A stretch of DNA of 32,258 nucleotides from Candidatus Methylomirabilis sp. (lineage in GTDB: Bacteria; Patescibacteriota; Patescibacteriia; DYHP01), in NCBI GenBank assembly GCA_020724105.1, contig DYHP01000004.1, forward strand, positions 1-32,258. Reading direction: 5' to 3'. Below the pieces are notes generated by a model, which ran no database searches, had not been told where the DNA came from, and saw nothing but the letters and a program-made list of their open reading frames with translations. Within the stretch, counting starts at the first letter, position 1, and the number at the start of each line of letters is the position of its first letter. The position numbers were made by a program, and so were the translations under genes. Below are positions 19,869 through 30,007 of this stretch, piece by piece.

Positions 19869-22286
19869 ATGGATAAAAGAAAACTGGAAGCCAAAAGTTT
19901 AAGAAGGACTATTGACCCAAAAGACCTCGAAGGCAAGAATGTTGAAGAAGATATCATCGGCCAGGAAAGAGTCAAAAGAGCTCTCGGGCTTCTTGAAATC
20001 AAAGGCAAGGGTTACCATCTTTTCGTGGCTGGGCCCGCGGGCACTGGGAAAACAAAACGGGTCTTGGCGGAACTCGAAAAAATCGCTTCGACAAAACCGA
20101 CGCCGCCAGACCTCTGTTACGTTGAAAATTTTTCGAAACCGGACGAACCGCGTCTCATTGTTTTTCCCGCGGGCACGGCGAAAAAATTCGCCGAAGACCT
20201 GCCGCATGCAGTAAATATCGTTCAGACAAGAATCGCTCTGGCAGAAATGGAGCCTGAGTTTACAAAGGCCCGCGACCTCATTAACATCCATGTTCAGGCG
20301 GAACTTGAAAAAAAACTGCAAAAATCCAAGATTATCAAAGAAGGGAAAGCAAAAAACATCCGCCTCATTTTCACAACGCCGGGAAAATTTATCGTCTCGT
20401 TTGAAACCAAGGATGGAACAGTGGAAGTTAAGTTAGAAGATTTCTACGACGACCACAACAAGGCAAACGCGGTAAAACAGGATTCGGAAATGACCGAGGA
20501 AATGAAAAAGCAAATCACCGAAGACCTGAAAAACAAATACTGCGGCAGATTTGAAGAAATCGCTGAATTTATATGGGTCGTCTGCATCAAATTCCTCGTC
20601 CCCGCAACGGAAGAAGCGCAAAAACTCCATCAAAAGGCGCTTAACGAACATTACAACCACTGCGTCAAATCCACTCTTGCCTCTTTTGCCAAAATGTATC
20701 CGTCGGCGCGGGAGCATCTCCAAGACCTCGGCAATGAATTCTTGAAAAATATCAACATCTATAATCTGTATAACCTGAATCCCGCTTTCCTCCGTAAGGC
20801 TAATCCGGAAACGCAAGCCGCCATTCTTCTAAAACATGAACAACTTGCCAAGGTTAATGTCGCGGTCGACAATAGCGGAACAAAGGGCGCGCCGATTGTT
20901 ATTGAAACCAACCCGACATACCAAAACCTCTTCGGTTACATCGAGAAAATCGAAACAAAAGACGGTTTTATTAAGCCTACCTCCCAAAACATCAAAGCCG
21001 GCGACATCCACAAAGCCAACGGCGGATACCTCATTATCGACGCCCGAAACATTTTCAACCAGTACTTAGGTTTTGCAATCTGGTGCGCTCTCAAACGAAC
21101 GCTTAAAGACGGCAAAATAACCTTAAGAGGCCCGCGCGAATCTTTGGATTTGTCAGTTCCCTACCTCAGGCCGGAAGCGGCGCCGCTCGACATAAAAGTG
21201 ATTTTAGTGGGCAGCAAGTCGCTTTATAGCGCGCTGAATGACCATGACGACCAGTTTTCATCGCTGTTTGAAAAAGCGGAAATAGAAAGCGAATCGGATT
21301 TTACCGCCGAACTTTGCGATCGCCTCACCTCTCACTTGCGCAAATATTCTTGCGATAAAATCGGTAAGCCCATCACTCCGGCGGCTGTAGCGCGAATCCT
21401 TGAATACGGCTTTGAACTGGTGGAGTCGCAGGAAAAAATCAGCATGCAAATCGGCAAATTGGAAAGACTGGCGCAAGAGGCCGCTTTGTATTCCGAGGAG
21501 GACAAAATCTACGTTGAAGCGGTTATAAAAGCGCTCGAAGAAAAAGAGTTCCGCAACAATTTGATTGAAGAAAGATACCTTGAATACATCGGCAAGAACT
21601 TTTTGAAAATTGACATTCTTGGCAAAAAAGGCGGTGAAATCAACGCCATGAGCGTCCCGCGCCATGACAATCACGAATTCGGCCACCCCTCTAAGGTGAC
21701 CTGCAACGTTTTTGCCGGAAAAGGCGGTCTGATTTTTATTGACAGAATCATTAAACAAACCGGCCCGATTTTCAACAAAGCTGCGGAAATCATGGGTTCG
21801 TGGCTTCACAAAGAATTTGCCAAAAACAAACACTTGTCGTTTACGGCAAAAATCTGTTTTGAACAGAATTACTACGGCCTTGAAGGCGACAGTGCCTCAA
21901 TCGCCGAAGTTGCCGTGCTGGTTTCGGAAATTTCCGGCATCCCAATAAGGCAAGATTTGGCCGTCACCGGTTCAATGAACCAAAAAGGCGTTATCCAGCC
22001 AATTGGCGGAGTCAACTGCAAAATCAAAGGATTCTACAAAGCCTGCCAAAAAATCAATTTCACCGGCACGCAGGGCTTGGTGATTCCAAGGGACAACGTC
22101 AATGACCTGATGCTGCCGAAAGAAATCGTTCAAAGCGCGGCGGAAGAAAAATTCGCCATTTATCCAGTCGAGAGAATCGAGGAAGCGCTTGAAATCTTGC
22201 TTGACGCGGACTGGCTGGAAATCAAAAAAGCAATGGAAAAGGGACTTGAGCCTTTCTACTACGAAAAGAAAAAAACTGGTTTTTAA
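19869..22286 (+). CDS. Lon-like AAA+ ATP-dependent serine protease
   Basis: An 805-residue member of the Lon-related (AAA_32/LonB-like) family, which unfolds and degrades proteins. Walker A is GPAGTGKT (residues 55-62). The phrase GGYLIIDARNIFNQYLG is the family Walker B-like region. The C-terminal S16 protease domain has EGDSASIAEVAVLVSEISG with catalytic Ser675, and GGVNCKIKGFYKACQ with Lys718. The Ser-Lys spacing of 43 equals that of E. coli Lon (S679/K722), so an active site is likely. It lacks the N-terminal substrate domain of classical Lon. AGAGGAG lies 9 bases before the ATG, a strong Shine-Dalgarno. The gene stands alone with its own terminator. No repeat insertions were seen. Confidence 0.94.
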   Translation: MDKRKLEAKSLRRTIDPKDLEGKNVEEDIIGQERVKRALGLLEIKGKGYHLFVAGPAGTGKTKRVLAELEKIASTKPTPPDLCYVENFSKPDEPRLIVFPAGTAKKFAEDLPHAVNIVQTRIALAEMEPEFTKARDLINIHVQAELEKKLQKSKIIKEGKAKNIRLIFTTPGKFIVSFETKDGTVEVKLEDFYDDHNKANAVKQDSEMTEEMKKQITEDLKNKYCGRFEEIAEFIWVVCIKFLVPATEEAQKLHQKALNEHYNHCVKSTLASFAKMYPSAREHLQDLGNEFLKNINIYNLYNLNPAFLRKANPETQAAILLKHEQLAKVNVAVDNSGTKGAPIVIETNPTYQNLFGYIEKIETKDGFIKPTSQNIKAGDIHKANGGYLIIDARNIFNQYLGFAIWCALKRTLKDGKITLRGPRESLDLSVPYLRPEAAPLDIKVILVGSKSLYSALNDHDDQFSSLFEKAEIESESDFTAELCDRLTSHLRKYSCDKIGKPITPAAVARILEYGFELVESQEKISMQIGKLERLAQEAALYSEEDKIYVEAVIKALEEKEFRNNLIEERYLEYIGKNFLKIDILGKKGGEINAMSVPRHDNHEFGHPSKVTCNVFAGKGGLIFIDRIIKQTGPIFNKAAEIMGSWLHKEFAKNKHLSFTAKICFEQNYYGLEGDSASIAEVAVLVSEISGIPIRQDLAVTGSMNQKGVIQPIGGVNCKIKGFYKACQKINFTGTQGLVIPRDNVNDLMLPKEIVQSAAEEKFAIYPVERIEEALEILLDADWLEIKKAMEKGLEPFYYEKKKTGF

Positions 22287-22293
22287 AAATTAT

Positions 22294-22321
22294 AGAGCCT
22301 TGTTAGCAAGGCTCTTTTTTG
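22294..22321 (+). terminator. Rho-independent terminator after the Lon-like gene
   Basis: AGAGCCTTG and CAAGGCTCT pair over 9 bp around TTAG, followed by a run of T. Confidence 0.93.
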
Positions 22322-22327
22322 TTAAAA

Positions 22328-22400
22328 TCCGCCCAAGAGGAGTCGAACCTCTAACCATCTCCTTAAGAGGGAGCCGCTCTGCCAGTTGAGCTATGGGCGG
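22328..22400 (-). tRNA. tRNA-Lys (anticodon CTT)
   Basis: Acceptor CCGCCCA/TGGGCGG, D stem GCTC/GAGC, anticodon loop CTCTTAA (anticodon CTT), T arm AGAGG TTCGACT CCTCT, discriminator A, no encoded CCA. The outermost anticodon-stem pair is a G-A mismatch. Confidence 0.93.
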
Positions 22401-22409
22401 TTGTCGGAA

Positions 22410-22440
22410 TGGTGGGAGGGCAAGGTTGAGCTATGGGCGG
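22410..22440. repeat. Truncated copy of the tRNA-Lys 5' end plus TGGTGGGAGGG motif
   Basis: 22425-22440 repeats exactly the 16 bases at 22385-22400, i.e. the first 16 bases of tRNA-Lys. Between this fragment and the intact tRNA lies TGGTGGGAGGG (22410-22420), also found next to tRNA-Val at 12796-12806. Confidence 0.85.
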
Positions 22441-22451
22441 GCAAACAAAAA

Positions 22452-22523
22452 TCCTATAAGTCCTATAGGACCTATAAGTCCTATGTGTCCTATAAGTCCT
22501 ATAAGTCCTATAGGACTTATAGG
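22452..22523. repeat. Longest 9-bp-period array (eight units) at the 3' end of rpoC
   Basis: Eight consecutive 9-mers: TCCTATAAG or TCCTATAGG with the variants ACCTATAAG, TCCTATGTG and ACTTATAGG. The rpoC TAA stop and its last Leu codon fall in the first unit on the minus strand. Confidence 0.95.
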
Positions 22524-25500
22524 CCCGATTTATAACCGGTTCCGGTCGGAATCAATCTGCCGATGATGACATTTTCCTTCAAACCTTCAAGTTTGTCAAG
22601 GCGGCCGGTTGTCGCGGCGTTAATCAAAACGCGGGCGGTTTCCTGGAACGAAGCAGCTGATAAAAAGCTCATTGACGAGAGCGAAACGCGACTGATGCCC
22701 ATAAACAAATCCTTGGATGTCGCCTTTTTACCGCCGCTTTTCGCCATTTTCTCGTTCTCTTCTTCATAATACCAGCGCTCGACAATCTCGCCGGGCAACA
22801 TTTCAGTATCTCCCGGATCCTCAATTAACACGCGGGAAAACATTTGTTTTATGATTACCTCGATATGCTTGTCGTTTAATCTCTGACCTTGTGAACAATA
22901 AATTTTTTGGATGTTTTGGAGAATATAGCGTTGCGTCGCTTCCTTGCTTTTGAAATGATAGAGTTCTTGCAAATCCAAACTGCCTTCGGTCAAGGGATCG
23001 CCGGCCGTAACATATTCGCCATCCTTGACATGCAAGACATAGCCGGCCGGAATGATAAATTCCTTGACGATTTTCCCCTGCCAAGTCACTTTGACGATTT
23101 TGTCGCTTAGGGAGACCGCGCCCGATTTTTTGGCAACGACAAACTTACCATCTTCGCGCTCGATTAAAACCTCACCTTCCTTGATTTTCCCGCCGTCTTT
23201 TGCTCTGACTTTGTCTTTTGCGCCGAAGCGGTACGAAAATTCTTCGCTTCCTTCTTTTGACACTTCAACGATTCTCTGGGTTAAAACCGTACCCTTGTGA
23301 GCCTTGTCAATGTCTTTCACCTTGACTTCGCCGTCCGTGTCCGCGGTTATGGCGCGGTTTTTCGGCGGACGCGCTTCAAAAAGTTCTTCAACGCGAGGCA
23401 AACCTTGGGTAATGTCGAGCCCGGCCACGCCGCCGGTATGAAACGTTCTCATGGTAAGCTGAGTGCCTGGCTCGCCGATTGATTGGGCGGCGATAATGCC
23501 GACTGGCGCGCCTTCTTTGACAATCTGGTTATAAGCCAAATCATGGCCGTAGCATTTGGCGCAAACGCCTTTTTGGGATTTACAGCTTAAAACGCTCCTG
23601 ACTTTAGATTCTTTAATCTTGTGAGCGGCGAGTTCGCGGGCGATTTTGTGAGTAATCAACTCCCCCTTTTTCAACAATATTTTATTATTAACATCTTTCA
23701 GGTCTTGGGCTAAGAATCTGCCGACGAGCCTCTCAAAAAAACTCATGCCCAAATCGTTACTTTCTTCGGCGGTAATGAATATGCCGTCAGACGTCCCGCA
23801 ATCGTCCATTCTGATAATTATATCCTGTGAAACATCAACCAAACGCCTGGTTAAATAACCGGATGAAGCAGTGCGGACTGCGGTATCCGCCAAGCCTTTT
23901 CTCGTGCCGTGAGTTGAAATGAAATATTCCAAAACATCCAACCCTTCCTTAAAACTACGCTTGACCGGCAACTCAATAACGTTGCCGGCGGGATTAACCA
24001 CCAAACCCTTCATGCCCATCATCTGGGTGAGCTGCCCCCAGCTGCCGCGCGCCCCGGAATCAATCATGCTGTAGACCGAACCGCCTTTGTCCAATTTTTC
24101 CTTGCAGAGCTGGGTTATTCTGTCTTTGGTGGCGTCCCAAATGCCGATGATTTTGCTGTACTTTTCCTTAAAAGTCAAAAGCCCTTCCTCGTAAAGCGAC
24201 TCAATCCCGGCCACTTGTTTGTTGGCTTCTGTTATTAATTCGTTCTTTTCGGGCAAATCGGGAACCTCTTCCAAACTCCAGGTGTAACCAGATTTGGTGA
24301 TGTAGTAAAAGCCCGTTTCCTTGATGTCGTCCAAAATCTTAGCCGTCGCTTCGGGACCGTAAAATTCAAGACACATCCTGATGATTTCGCCTAACTTTTT
24401 GACATTTAGCGCCTCATTTTTGAAAGGTATTTCGGCCGGCAATCTTTGCCAGAAAATAACGCGGCCGACCGTGGTGTCCGTAATTTTCCCCCTGAATCTC
24501 ACTTTTATCGGTTCGTGCAAGGTAATTTTGCCAAGTTCATAAACCATTAGCGCCTCTTTCTCGTCGGCAAATGATTTGGGCTTGTCGCGATTTTTGCCCC
24601 ATGCTCCCAAAGTCAAAAAGTAACAGCCCCAGGCAATGTCTTTGTTTGGCGTGGCAATAGGCTGGCCCGTGCCCGGCTTTAACAAATTGCGGACGGAAAG
24701 CATGCGTTCGGCGGCCTCTTTATTGGCTTCCTCGGTGAGAGGAACGTGAACAGCCATCTGATCGCCGTCAAAGTCCGCGTTATAAGCAACGCAGACCATC
24801 GGATGGATTTGAATCGCTTTGCCTTCCACAAGCACCGGCTGAAAGGCCTGGATGCCCAAACGATGGAGCGTCGGGGCGCGATTGAGCATCACGTAGGCGT
24901 TCTTGATAATGTCTTCCAAAATATCCCAAACCTCCGGTCTGTCGCTTTCAATGAAACGATTGGCGCTTTTAATGTTGTGGACGAAGTCGGCGAGGATTAA
25001 TTTACTGATAAGAAAAGGCCTGAAAAGCTCAAGCGCCATTCTTTTCGGCAGACCGCATTGGTGCATTTTGAGACTAGGATTGACGACAATGACGCTGCGA
25101 CCGGAGTAATCAACCCGTTTGCCCAAAAGATTTTGGCGGAAACGGCCCTGCTTGCCTTTCAAGATGTCGGCGAGCGACCTTAATTCGTGTTTCGCTCCCG
25201 CGCCTGCCGCTCCTTTGGTTTGGCGGGCGCTGTTGTCAATTAAAGCGTCAACCGCCTCCTGCATCATTCTTCTTTCGTTTCGGCAAATAACCTCTGGCGC
25301 GTTCAACTCCGTCAATCTTTTCAAACGATTGTTTCTGTTTATAATGCGGCGGTATAAATCGTTTAAATCAGAAGTGGCGTAACGTCCGCCGTCAAGCGCC
25401 ACCATGGGCCTTAAATCCGGCGGAATGACGGGCACATTCTTCAAAATCATCCATTCGGGCCTGATGTTTTGTTTTTTTAAACTCTTTAAAAGTTTCAGGC

Positions 25501-26377
25501 GGCGAATAATTTTGTGGCAGCGGGAACCGGTTGATTCTTTTAGTTCCTCTTCCAATTCCGGAATAATTTTGGCGAAATCAATTTTCTTAAGCAACCTTTC
25601 AATCGCCGACGCGCCGATGTCGGCGTCAAAAATATGGCCGTATCTTAAAGACAATTCATAATAGGCATTTTCACTTAAAATCGCTTTTATTACCAAGTTC
25701 TTCAGTTCTCTTTCGGTTGCTTTGTAATCATCCTCGAGTTTTTGTATTTTTCCGAGTTGCGTGACGGCGATTTCTTTCGCTTTTTCCGGCATTTGTTTTA
25801 AATTTTCCGAAGTGACATAAGACGGGATTACCACCTCACTCATTCCCCGCTTCTCCAGCGTTTGTTTCAGTTCGGCGATGACGCCTTTTTGCTTTGCTCT
25901 GTATTCTTTTTTCAAATTATCAAGCATTTCGTTTTTCGCTTCTTCGTCTACGTCCGTAACGATAAAATCAGCGAAATAAAGAACTTTTTCAAGCGATTGG
26001 ATTGAAATATCCAAGCACAAGCCGATGCGCGACGGAACGCTGCGCAAAAACCAAATATGGGAAACCGGCGACGCCAATTCTATATGACCCATTCTTTCGC
26101 GCCTGACCAGCGCCTGAGCGACCTCCACGCCGCACTTATCGCAAATGATTCCCTTGTATTTTATTTTTTTATACTTGCCGCAATAACATTCCCAATCTTT
26201 GGTCGGACCGAAAATGCGTTCGTCAAAAAGGCCGTCCTTTTCGGGTTTCTGGGTTCGATAATTAATGGTTTCGGGTTTCGTAATTTCGCCGTAAGACCAG
26301 CTTAAAATCGTTTCGGGCGAAGCGATTTTTAGCCTCAAGGCGTCAAAATCGTTTATTTGGGAAAGATTTATAGACAT
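22517..26377 (-). CDS. rpoC: RNA polymerase beta' subunit
   Basis: The catalytic and DNA-clamp subunit of RNA polymerase. The N-terminal zinc ribbon has Cys64, Cys66, Cys79 and Cys82 (CYCGKYKKIKYKGIICDKC). The double-psi barrel has NADFDGDQ at 533-540, whose three Asp (535, 537, 539) bind the catalytic Mg. The second zinc site is CKSQKGVCAKCYG, and the trigger-loop region has MRTFHTGG. GKRVDYSGRSVIVVNPSLKM is also typical. The 1286 residues are complete and free of repeat insertions, although the last codon and the stop come from the 9-bp repeat array. It follows rpoB after a 198-base AT-rich palindromic gap. Confidence 0.98.
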   Translation of the reverse strand: MSINLSQINDFDALRLKIASPETILSWSYGEITKPETINYRTQKPEKDGLFDERIFGPTKDWECYCGKYKKIKYKGIICDKCGVEVAQALVRRERMGHIELASPVSHIWFLRSVPSRIGLCLDISIQSLEKVLYFADFIVTDVDEEAKNEMLDNLKKEYRAKQKGVIAELKQTLEKRGMSEVVIPSYVTSENLKQMPEKAKEIAVTQLGKIQKLEDDYKATERELKNLVIKAILSENAYYELSLRYGHIFDADIGASAIERLLKKIDFAKIIPELEEELKESTGSRCHKIIRRLKLLKSLKKQNIRPEWMILKNVPVIPPDLRPMVALDGGRYATSDLNDLYRRIINRNNRLKRLTELNAPEVICRNERRMMQEAVDALIDNSARQTKGAAGAGAKHELRSLADILKGKQGRFRQNLLGKRVDYSGRSVIVVNPSLKMHQCGLPKRMALELFRPFLISKLILADFVHNIKSANRFIESDRPEVWDILEDIIKNAYVMLNRAPTLHRLGIQAFQPVLVEGKAIQIHPMVCVAYNADFDGDQMAVHVPLTEEANKEAAERMLSVRNLLKPGTGQPIATPNKDIAWGCYFLTLGAWGKNRDKPKSFADEKEALMVYELGKITLHEPIKVRFRGKITDTTVGRVIFWQRLPAEIPFKNEALNVKKLGEIIRMCLEFYGPEATAKILDDIKETGFYYITKSGYTWSLEEVPDLPEKNELITEANKQVAGIESLYEEGLLTFKEKYSKIIGIWDATKDRITQLCKEKLDKGGSVYSMIDSGARGSWGQLTQMMGMKGLVVNPAGNVIELPVKRSFKEGLDVLEYFISTHGTRKGLADTAVRTASSGYLTRRLVDVSQDIIIRMDDCGTSDGIFITAEESNDLGMSFFERLVGRFLAQDLKDVNNKILLKKGELITHKIARELAAHKIKESKVRSVLSCKSQKGVCAKCYGHDLAYNQIVKEGAPVGIIAAQSIGEPGTQLTMRTFHTGGVAGLDITQGLPRVEELFEARPPKNRAITADTDGEVKVKDIDKAHKGTVLTQRIVEVSKEGSEEFSYRFGAKDKVRAKDGGKIKEGEVLIEREDGKFVVAKKSGAVSLSDKIVKVTWQGKIVKEFIIPAGYVLHVKDGEYVTAGDPLTEGSLDLQELYHFKSKEATQRYILQNIQKIYCSQGQRLNDKHIEVIIKQMFSRVLIEDPGDTEMLPGEIVERWYYEEENEKMAKSGGKKATSKDLFMGISRVSLSSMSFLSAASFQETARVLINAATTGRLDKLEGLKENVIIGRLIPTGTGYKSGL

Positions 26378-26384
26378 ATTCGCT

Positions 26385-26560
26385 CACGCTCAAAATTAAA
26401 AATTAAAAATCAAATATCAAAAATAAATTTTAAATTTTTAATTTTAAATTTTTATTGAATTTTCAATTTCAAATTTCAAAACGGTTTTAAATGTTTAAAA
26501 ATTAAGTAAATAAAAATTGTTTAAAAATTTTAAATTATAAATTAAAAATTGGAAGATGGT
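26385..26560. repeat. AT-rich palindromic repeat between rpoB and rpoC
   Basis: AAATTAAAAATTAAAAATC-type and TTTTTAATTTTAAATTTTTA-type tracts face each other as imperfect inverted repeats. The family matches 16577-16675. No gene is seen in the gap. Confidence 0.65.
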
Positions 26561-26575
26561 TTTTTGGTTTTTAGT

Positions 26576-29500
26576 TTATTTTTTAATCTTACTGACATTT
26601 TTCTCCCTGATGAATTTTGATTTAGATTTATCGTCAACGCCGATGATTTGGCCGTCTTTAAACACCTCCACGTCCAAACCCAGACCTTTCAATTCTCTTA
26701 CCAAAACGTTAAACGATTCGGGAATGTTCACCTTTTCTATCGGCAAACCCTTAATGATTGACTCGTACGCTTTGCGGCGGCCCGGCACGTCGTCGGATTT
26801 AATCGTCAGCATTTCCTGCAAGGTGTGCGCCGCGCCGTACGCTTCAAGCGCCCAAACTTCCATTTCGCCCAAGCGCTGGCCGCCGAATTGCGCTTTACCG
26901 CCCAATGGTTGCTGGGTGATAAGGGAATAGGGACCGATTGAACGCTGGTGAATTTTGTCTTCAACCATGTGATTCAATTTCATCATATAAATGTAACCCA
27001 CGGCGACTTTTTGGATGTATGCTTCGCCGGTTCTCCCGTCGTAAAGCATGGTTTTGCTGTCCGGCGAAAAGCCGGCGCGCGCAAGCTCATTTTTCACGAC
27101 CGAAGTCGGTATGCCGTCAAGCGCCGGCGTGGCCACGTGATAGCCGAAATGGTTTGCCGCCAGACCGAAACTGGTTTCAAGAATCTGCCCCAAATTCATA
27201 CGAGAGGCGACGCCTAAAGGAGAAAGAATAATGTCAACCGGCGTGCCGTCGGGCAAAAACGGCATGTCTTCAACCGGAACAATTTTGGAAATTACGCCTT
27301 TATTGCCGTGGCGCCCCGCAACTTTGTCGCCGACCTGAATTTTTCTTAAATCCGCAACCGAAACCTGAATCATTTTAATTACGCCCGGATTCAATTTGTC
27401 GCCCTTGTCGCGCGAAAACATTTTTACGTCTATGACTTTTCCGTGCTCGCCATGTTCAAGATAAAGCGACGTGTCGCGGACGTCGCGCGCTTTTTCGCCG
27501 AAAATAGCCCTCAACAATCTCTCTTCCGGCGACAATTCCGTTTCGCCTTTTGGCGTGATTTTGCCCGTCAGAATATCGCCCGAGTAAACTTCGGCGCCGA
27601 TGCGCACCACGCCGTCGGCGTCAAGATTTTTAAGTTTTTCTTCACTGACATTGGGAATGTCCGGCGTCACAAGTTCAGGACCGAGTTTTGTGTCGCGAAC
27701 TTCAATCTGGTAATTTTCAATGTGAATTGAAGTGAATCTGTCGTCGTGCACCAAGCGCTCGGAAAGAATAATCGCATCCTCGTAATTGTAGCCGTCCCAA
27801 GACATAAAAGCCACTAAAAGATTGGTGCCCAAAGACATTTCGCTATCTCTGATAGCCGGACCGTCGGTGAGGGGTTGGCCGGCTTTAACTTTGTCTTCTA
27901 AATTCACAATCGGGTGCTGGTCAAGACAAGTTAAGGCATTTGAACGGGCAAACTTGTTAAGGAGATAAGTCGCGACATTGCCTTTTTTGTCAATAATTTC
28001 TATGCGGGAACCGTCGATTTTGGTCACAACGCCGTCCGCTTTGGACAAAACAATGTGGCCGGAATTTATTGCCGCCTCTTTTTCAACGCCCGTGCCCACC
28101 AAAGGCGGCTCGGGTTTGACGAGCGGGACCGCCTGTCTCTGCATATTGGTGCCCATCAGGGCTCTGGCGCCGTCATCGTGTTCCAAAAATGGAATCATGG
28201 AGGTGGCAATGCTGATAATCTGCCTTGAGGAAACGTCCATAAAATCGATTTTTGCCGCATCTTCCACCGCCGGTTCGCCAAACTTGCGCACCGGAGCGTT
28301 TTCCGCCTTAAAATAACCATTCTCATCAATCGGCGTTGTGGCAGCAGTAGTAATTACTTTTTCTTCGGCAAAAGCGTTAAGAAACACGATTTCATTGGTC
28401 ACTCTCGATTTGATGGGAATCGTCGCAAGAGATAATTTAGCCAACTCCAACGCCAAATTTTTGGTGATTTTTTCACCTTTTTTAGCGATTTCCTTTTTAG
28501 ATTTAGAGTCGATGACGTCTTCCCTTAAAATTTCGCCCATTGTGATACTGGCTTTATTCGGAACATCGTGAATAACGCGCCTGTAAGGCGTTTCAATGAA
28601 ACCGTACTCATTTAGGCGGGCGTAACAAGACAAATGACCCACCAGACCGATGTTGGGACCCTCGGGCGTGGCAATAGGGCAAATTCTTCCGTAATGAGTT
28701 CTATGGACATCGCGGACGTCAAAGCCGGCGCGTTCGCGCGAAAGACCGCCCGGACCCATGGCCGAGAGCCTGCGTTTGTGCTCCAGTTCGGCAATCGGAT
28801 TTATTTGGTCCATGAATTGCGACAATTGGGAAGACATGAAAAATTCGCGAACCACCGCGATGATCGGCCGCGCGTTAATCAATTTGCCCGGCGTCATTGC
28901 CGTAATTTCCATCGTGCTCATCCTGTCTTTGATGTTGCGTTCCAGTCGGCTAAGGCCGACTCTGAAACGATTTTGCAGTAATTCGCCGATTGCCCTGATG
29001 CGTCTGTTGCCCAAGTGGTCAACATCGTCGGCTTCGGTTTGGTTTATTTGAAGTTTAATCAATTCCTTAAGTATCAAAACCAAATCCTCTTTTCTTAAAA
29101 TCCTTTCCTCGGGCAAATGAAGTTTATCAACTTCGCAGACAAGACCGAAACGTTGGCAGAATTTGTATCTGCCCACTTCGCCCAAATCATATCTGTCAAA
29201 ATTGAAAAACATCGAATAAATAAGCGATTTGGCGTTGTCCGCGGTTGCCAAGTCCCCGGGACGCAACCGCCTATAAACCTCTATCAAGCCCTCCTCGTGC
29301 GTTTTCGACGGGTCTTTGGCAAGGGTAGCGGAAATAAATTTGATATCCGGCGAGATATCAACTTCCTTGAACAAAGCCAAAATTTCTTCATCGGTTCCGT
29401 AACCGAAGGCGCGGAGCAGCGAACTAGCGGAAACTTTGCGCTTTCTGTCGATTTTAATCCAGAGAGCGCCGAATTGGTCCACCTCAAGTTCGAGCCAAGC

Positions 29501-30007
29501 GCCGCGGTTGGGTATTACTTTAGCGCTATACCAATTTTTTCCTCTTATAAATTCCGAACTAAAAAATACCCCAGCCGAACGAATCATTTGGGATACGGTA
29601 ACGCGCTCAATGCCGTTGATAATAAAAGTGCCTCTCTCCGTCATGAGAGGAATATCGCCCAAAAAAACTTCTTGCTCCTTCGTTTCTTTCAATCTTTTGT
29701 TCACGAGCCTGACTTTTACGCGAAGCGGGGCGTCGTAGGTGGTATTTTTTTCTTTCGCGGTAACCTCGTCAAACCTCGGCTCGTCCAAATAATAATCCAA
29801 AAAATATATTTCCAAATCGCGGCCGATAAAATCGCGAATCGGGGAAATTTCGCTAAAAAGGTCCTTTAAACCCTTTTCTACGAACCACTTGAAAGAATTG
29901 GTCTGAATCCGGACCAAATTATCAAGCGGCAAAGCGTCGGGCGCCTTGCCGAAAGTTAAACGCTCGACGCTTTTTGACGGCTTGCGGCGAAATGAAGAAG
30001 GAAGCAT
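26576..30007 (-). CDS. rpoB: RNA polymerase beta subunit
   Basis: The second large subunit of RNA polymerase, 1143 residues, complete. Recognisable are SSQLSQFMDQINPIAELEHK in the fork and rifampicin region, GPGGLSRERAGFDVRDVH, YGRICPIATPEGPNIGLVGH, GYNYEDAIILSERLV, KVAGRHGNKGVISKI and the C-terminal GGKAQFGGQRLGEMEVWALE. In the rifampicin pocket the residues equal to E. coli Q513, D516, H526 and S531 are kept, whereas N518 is Ile, S522 is Ala and T525 is Glu. No repeat insertions are present. rpoB and rpoC are not attached to rplJL or to the secE-rplA cluster, unlike the common bacterial arrangement. Confidence 0.98.
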   Translation of the reverse strand: MLPSSFRRKPSKSVERLTFGKAPDALPLDNLVRIQTNSFKWFVEKGLKDLFSEISPIRDFIGRDLEIYFLDYYLDEPRFDEVTAKEKNTTYDAPLRVKVRLVNKRLKETKEQEVFLGDIPLMTERGTFIINGIERVTVSQMIRSAGVFFSSEFIRGKNWYSAKVIPNRGAWLELEVDQFGALWIKIDRKRKVSASSLLRAFGYGTDEEILALFKEVDISPDIKFISATLAKDPSKTHEEGLIEVYRRLRPGDLATADNAKSLIYSMFFNFDRYDLGEVGRYKFCQRFGLVCEVDKLHLPEERILRKEDLVLILKELIKLQINQTEADDVDHLGNRRIRAIGELLQNRFRVGLSRLERNIKDRMSTMEITAMTPGKLINARPIIAVVREFFMSSQLSQFMDQINPIAELEHKRRLSAMGPGGLSRERAGFDVRDVHRTHYGRICPIATPEGPNIGLVGHLSCYARLNEYGFIETPYRRVIHDVPNKASITMGEILREDVIDSKSKKEIAKKGEKITKNLALELAKLSLATIPIKSRVTNEIVFLNAFAEEKVITTAATTPIDENGYFKAENAPVRKFGEPAVEDAAKIDFMDVSSRQIISIATSMIPFLEHDDGARALMGTNMQRQAVPLVKPEPPLVGTGVEKEAAINSGHIVLSKADGVVTKIDGSRIEIIDKKGNVATYLLNKFARSNALTCLDQHPIVNLEDKVKAGQPLTDGPAIRDSEMSLGTNLLVAFMSWDGYNYEDAIILSERLVHDDRFTSIHIENYQIEVRDTKLGPELVTPDIPNVSEEKLKNLDADGVVRIGAEVYSGDILTGKITPKGETELSPEERLLRAIFGEKARDVRDTSLYLEHGEHGKVIDVKMFSRDKGDKLNPGVIKMIQVSVADLRKIQVGDKVAGRHGNKGVISKIVPVEDMPFLPDGTPVDIILSPLGVASRMNLGQILETSFGLAANHFGYHVATPALDGIPTSVVKNELARAGFSPDSKTMLYDGRTGEAYIQKVAVGYIYMMKLNHMVEDKIHQRSIGPYSLITQQPLGGKAQFGGQRLGEMEVWALEAYGAAHTLQEMLTIKSDDVPGRRKAYESIIKGLPIEKVNIPESFNVLVRELKGLGLDVEVFKDGQIIGVDDKSKSKFIREKNVSKIKK

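Noticed and set aside
22452..22523. Regular short repeats that could suggest a CRISPR array
   Set aside because: The units are 9 bp with no spacers between them, and no cas gene is nearby; it is a tandem microsatellite-like array.
29117..29869. A 250-codon open frame on the plus strand
   Set aside because: It lies wholly antisense to rpoB, which is fully conserved there.
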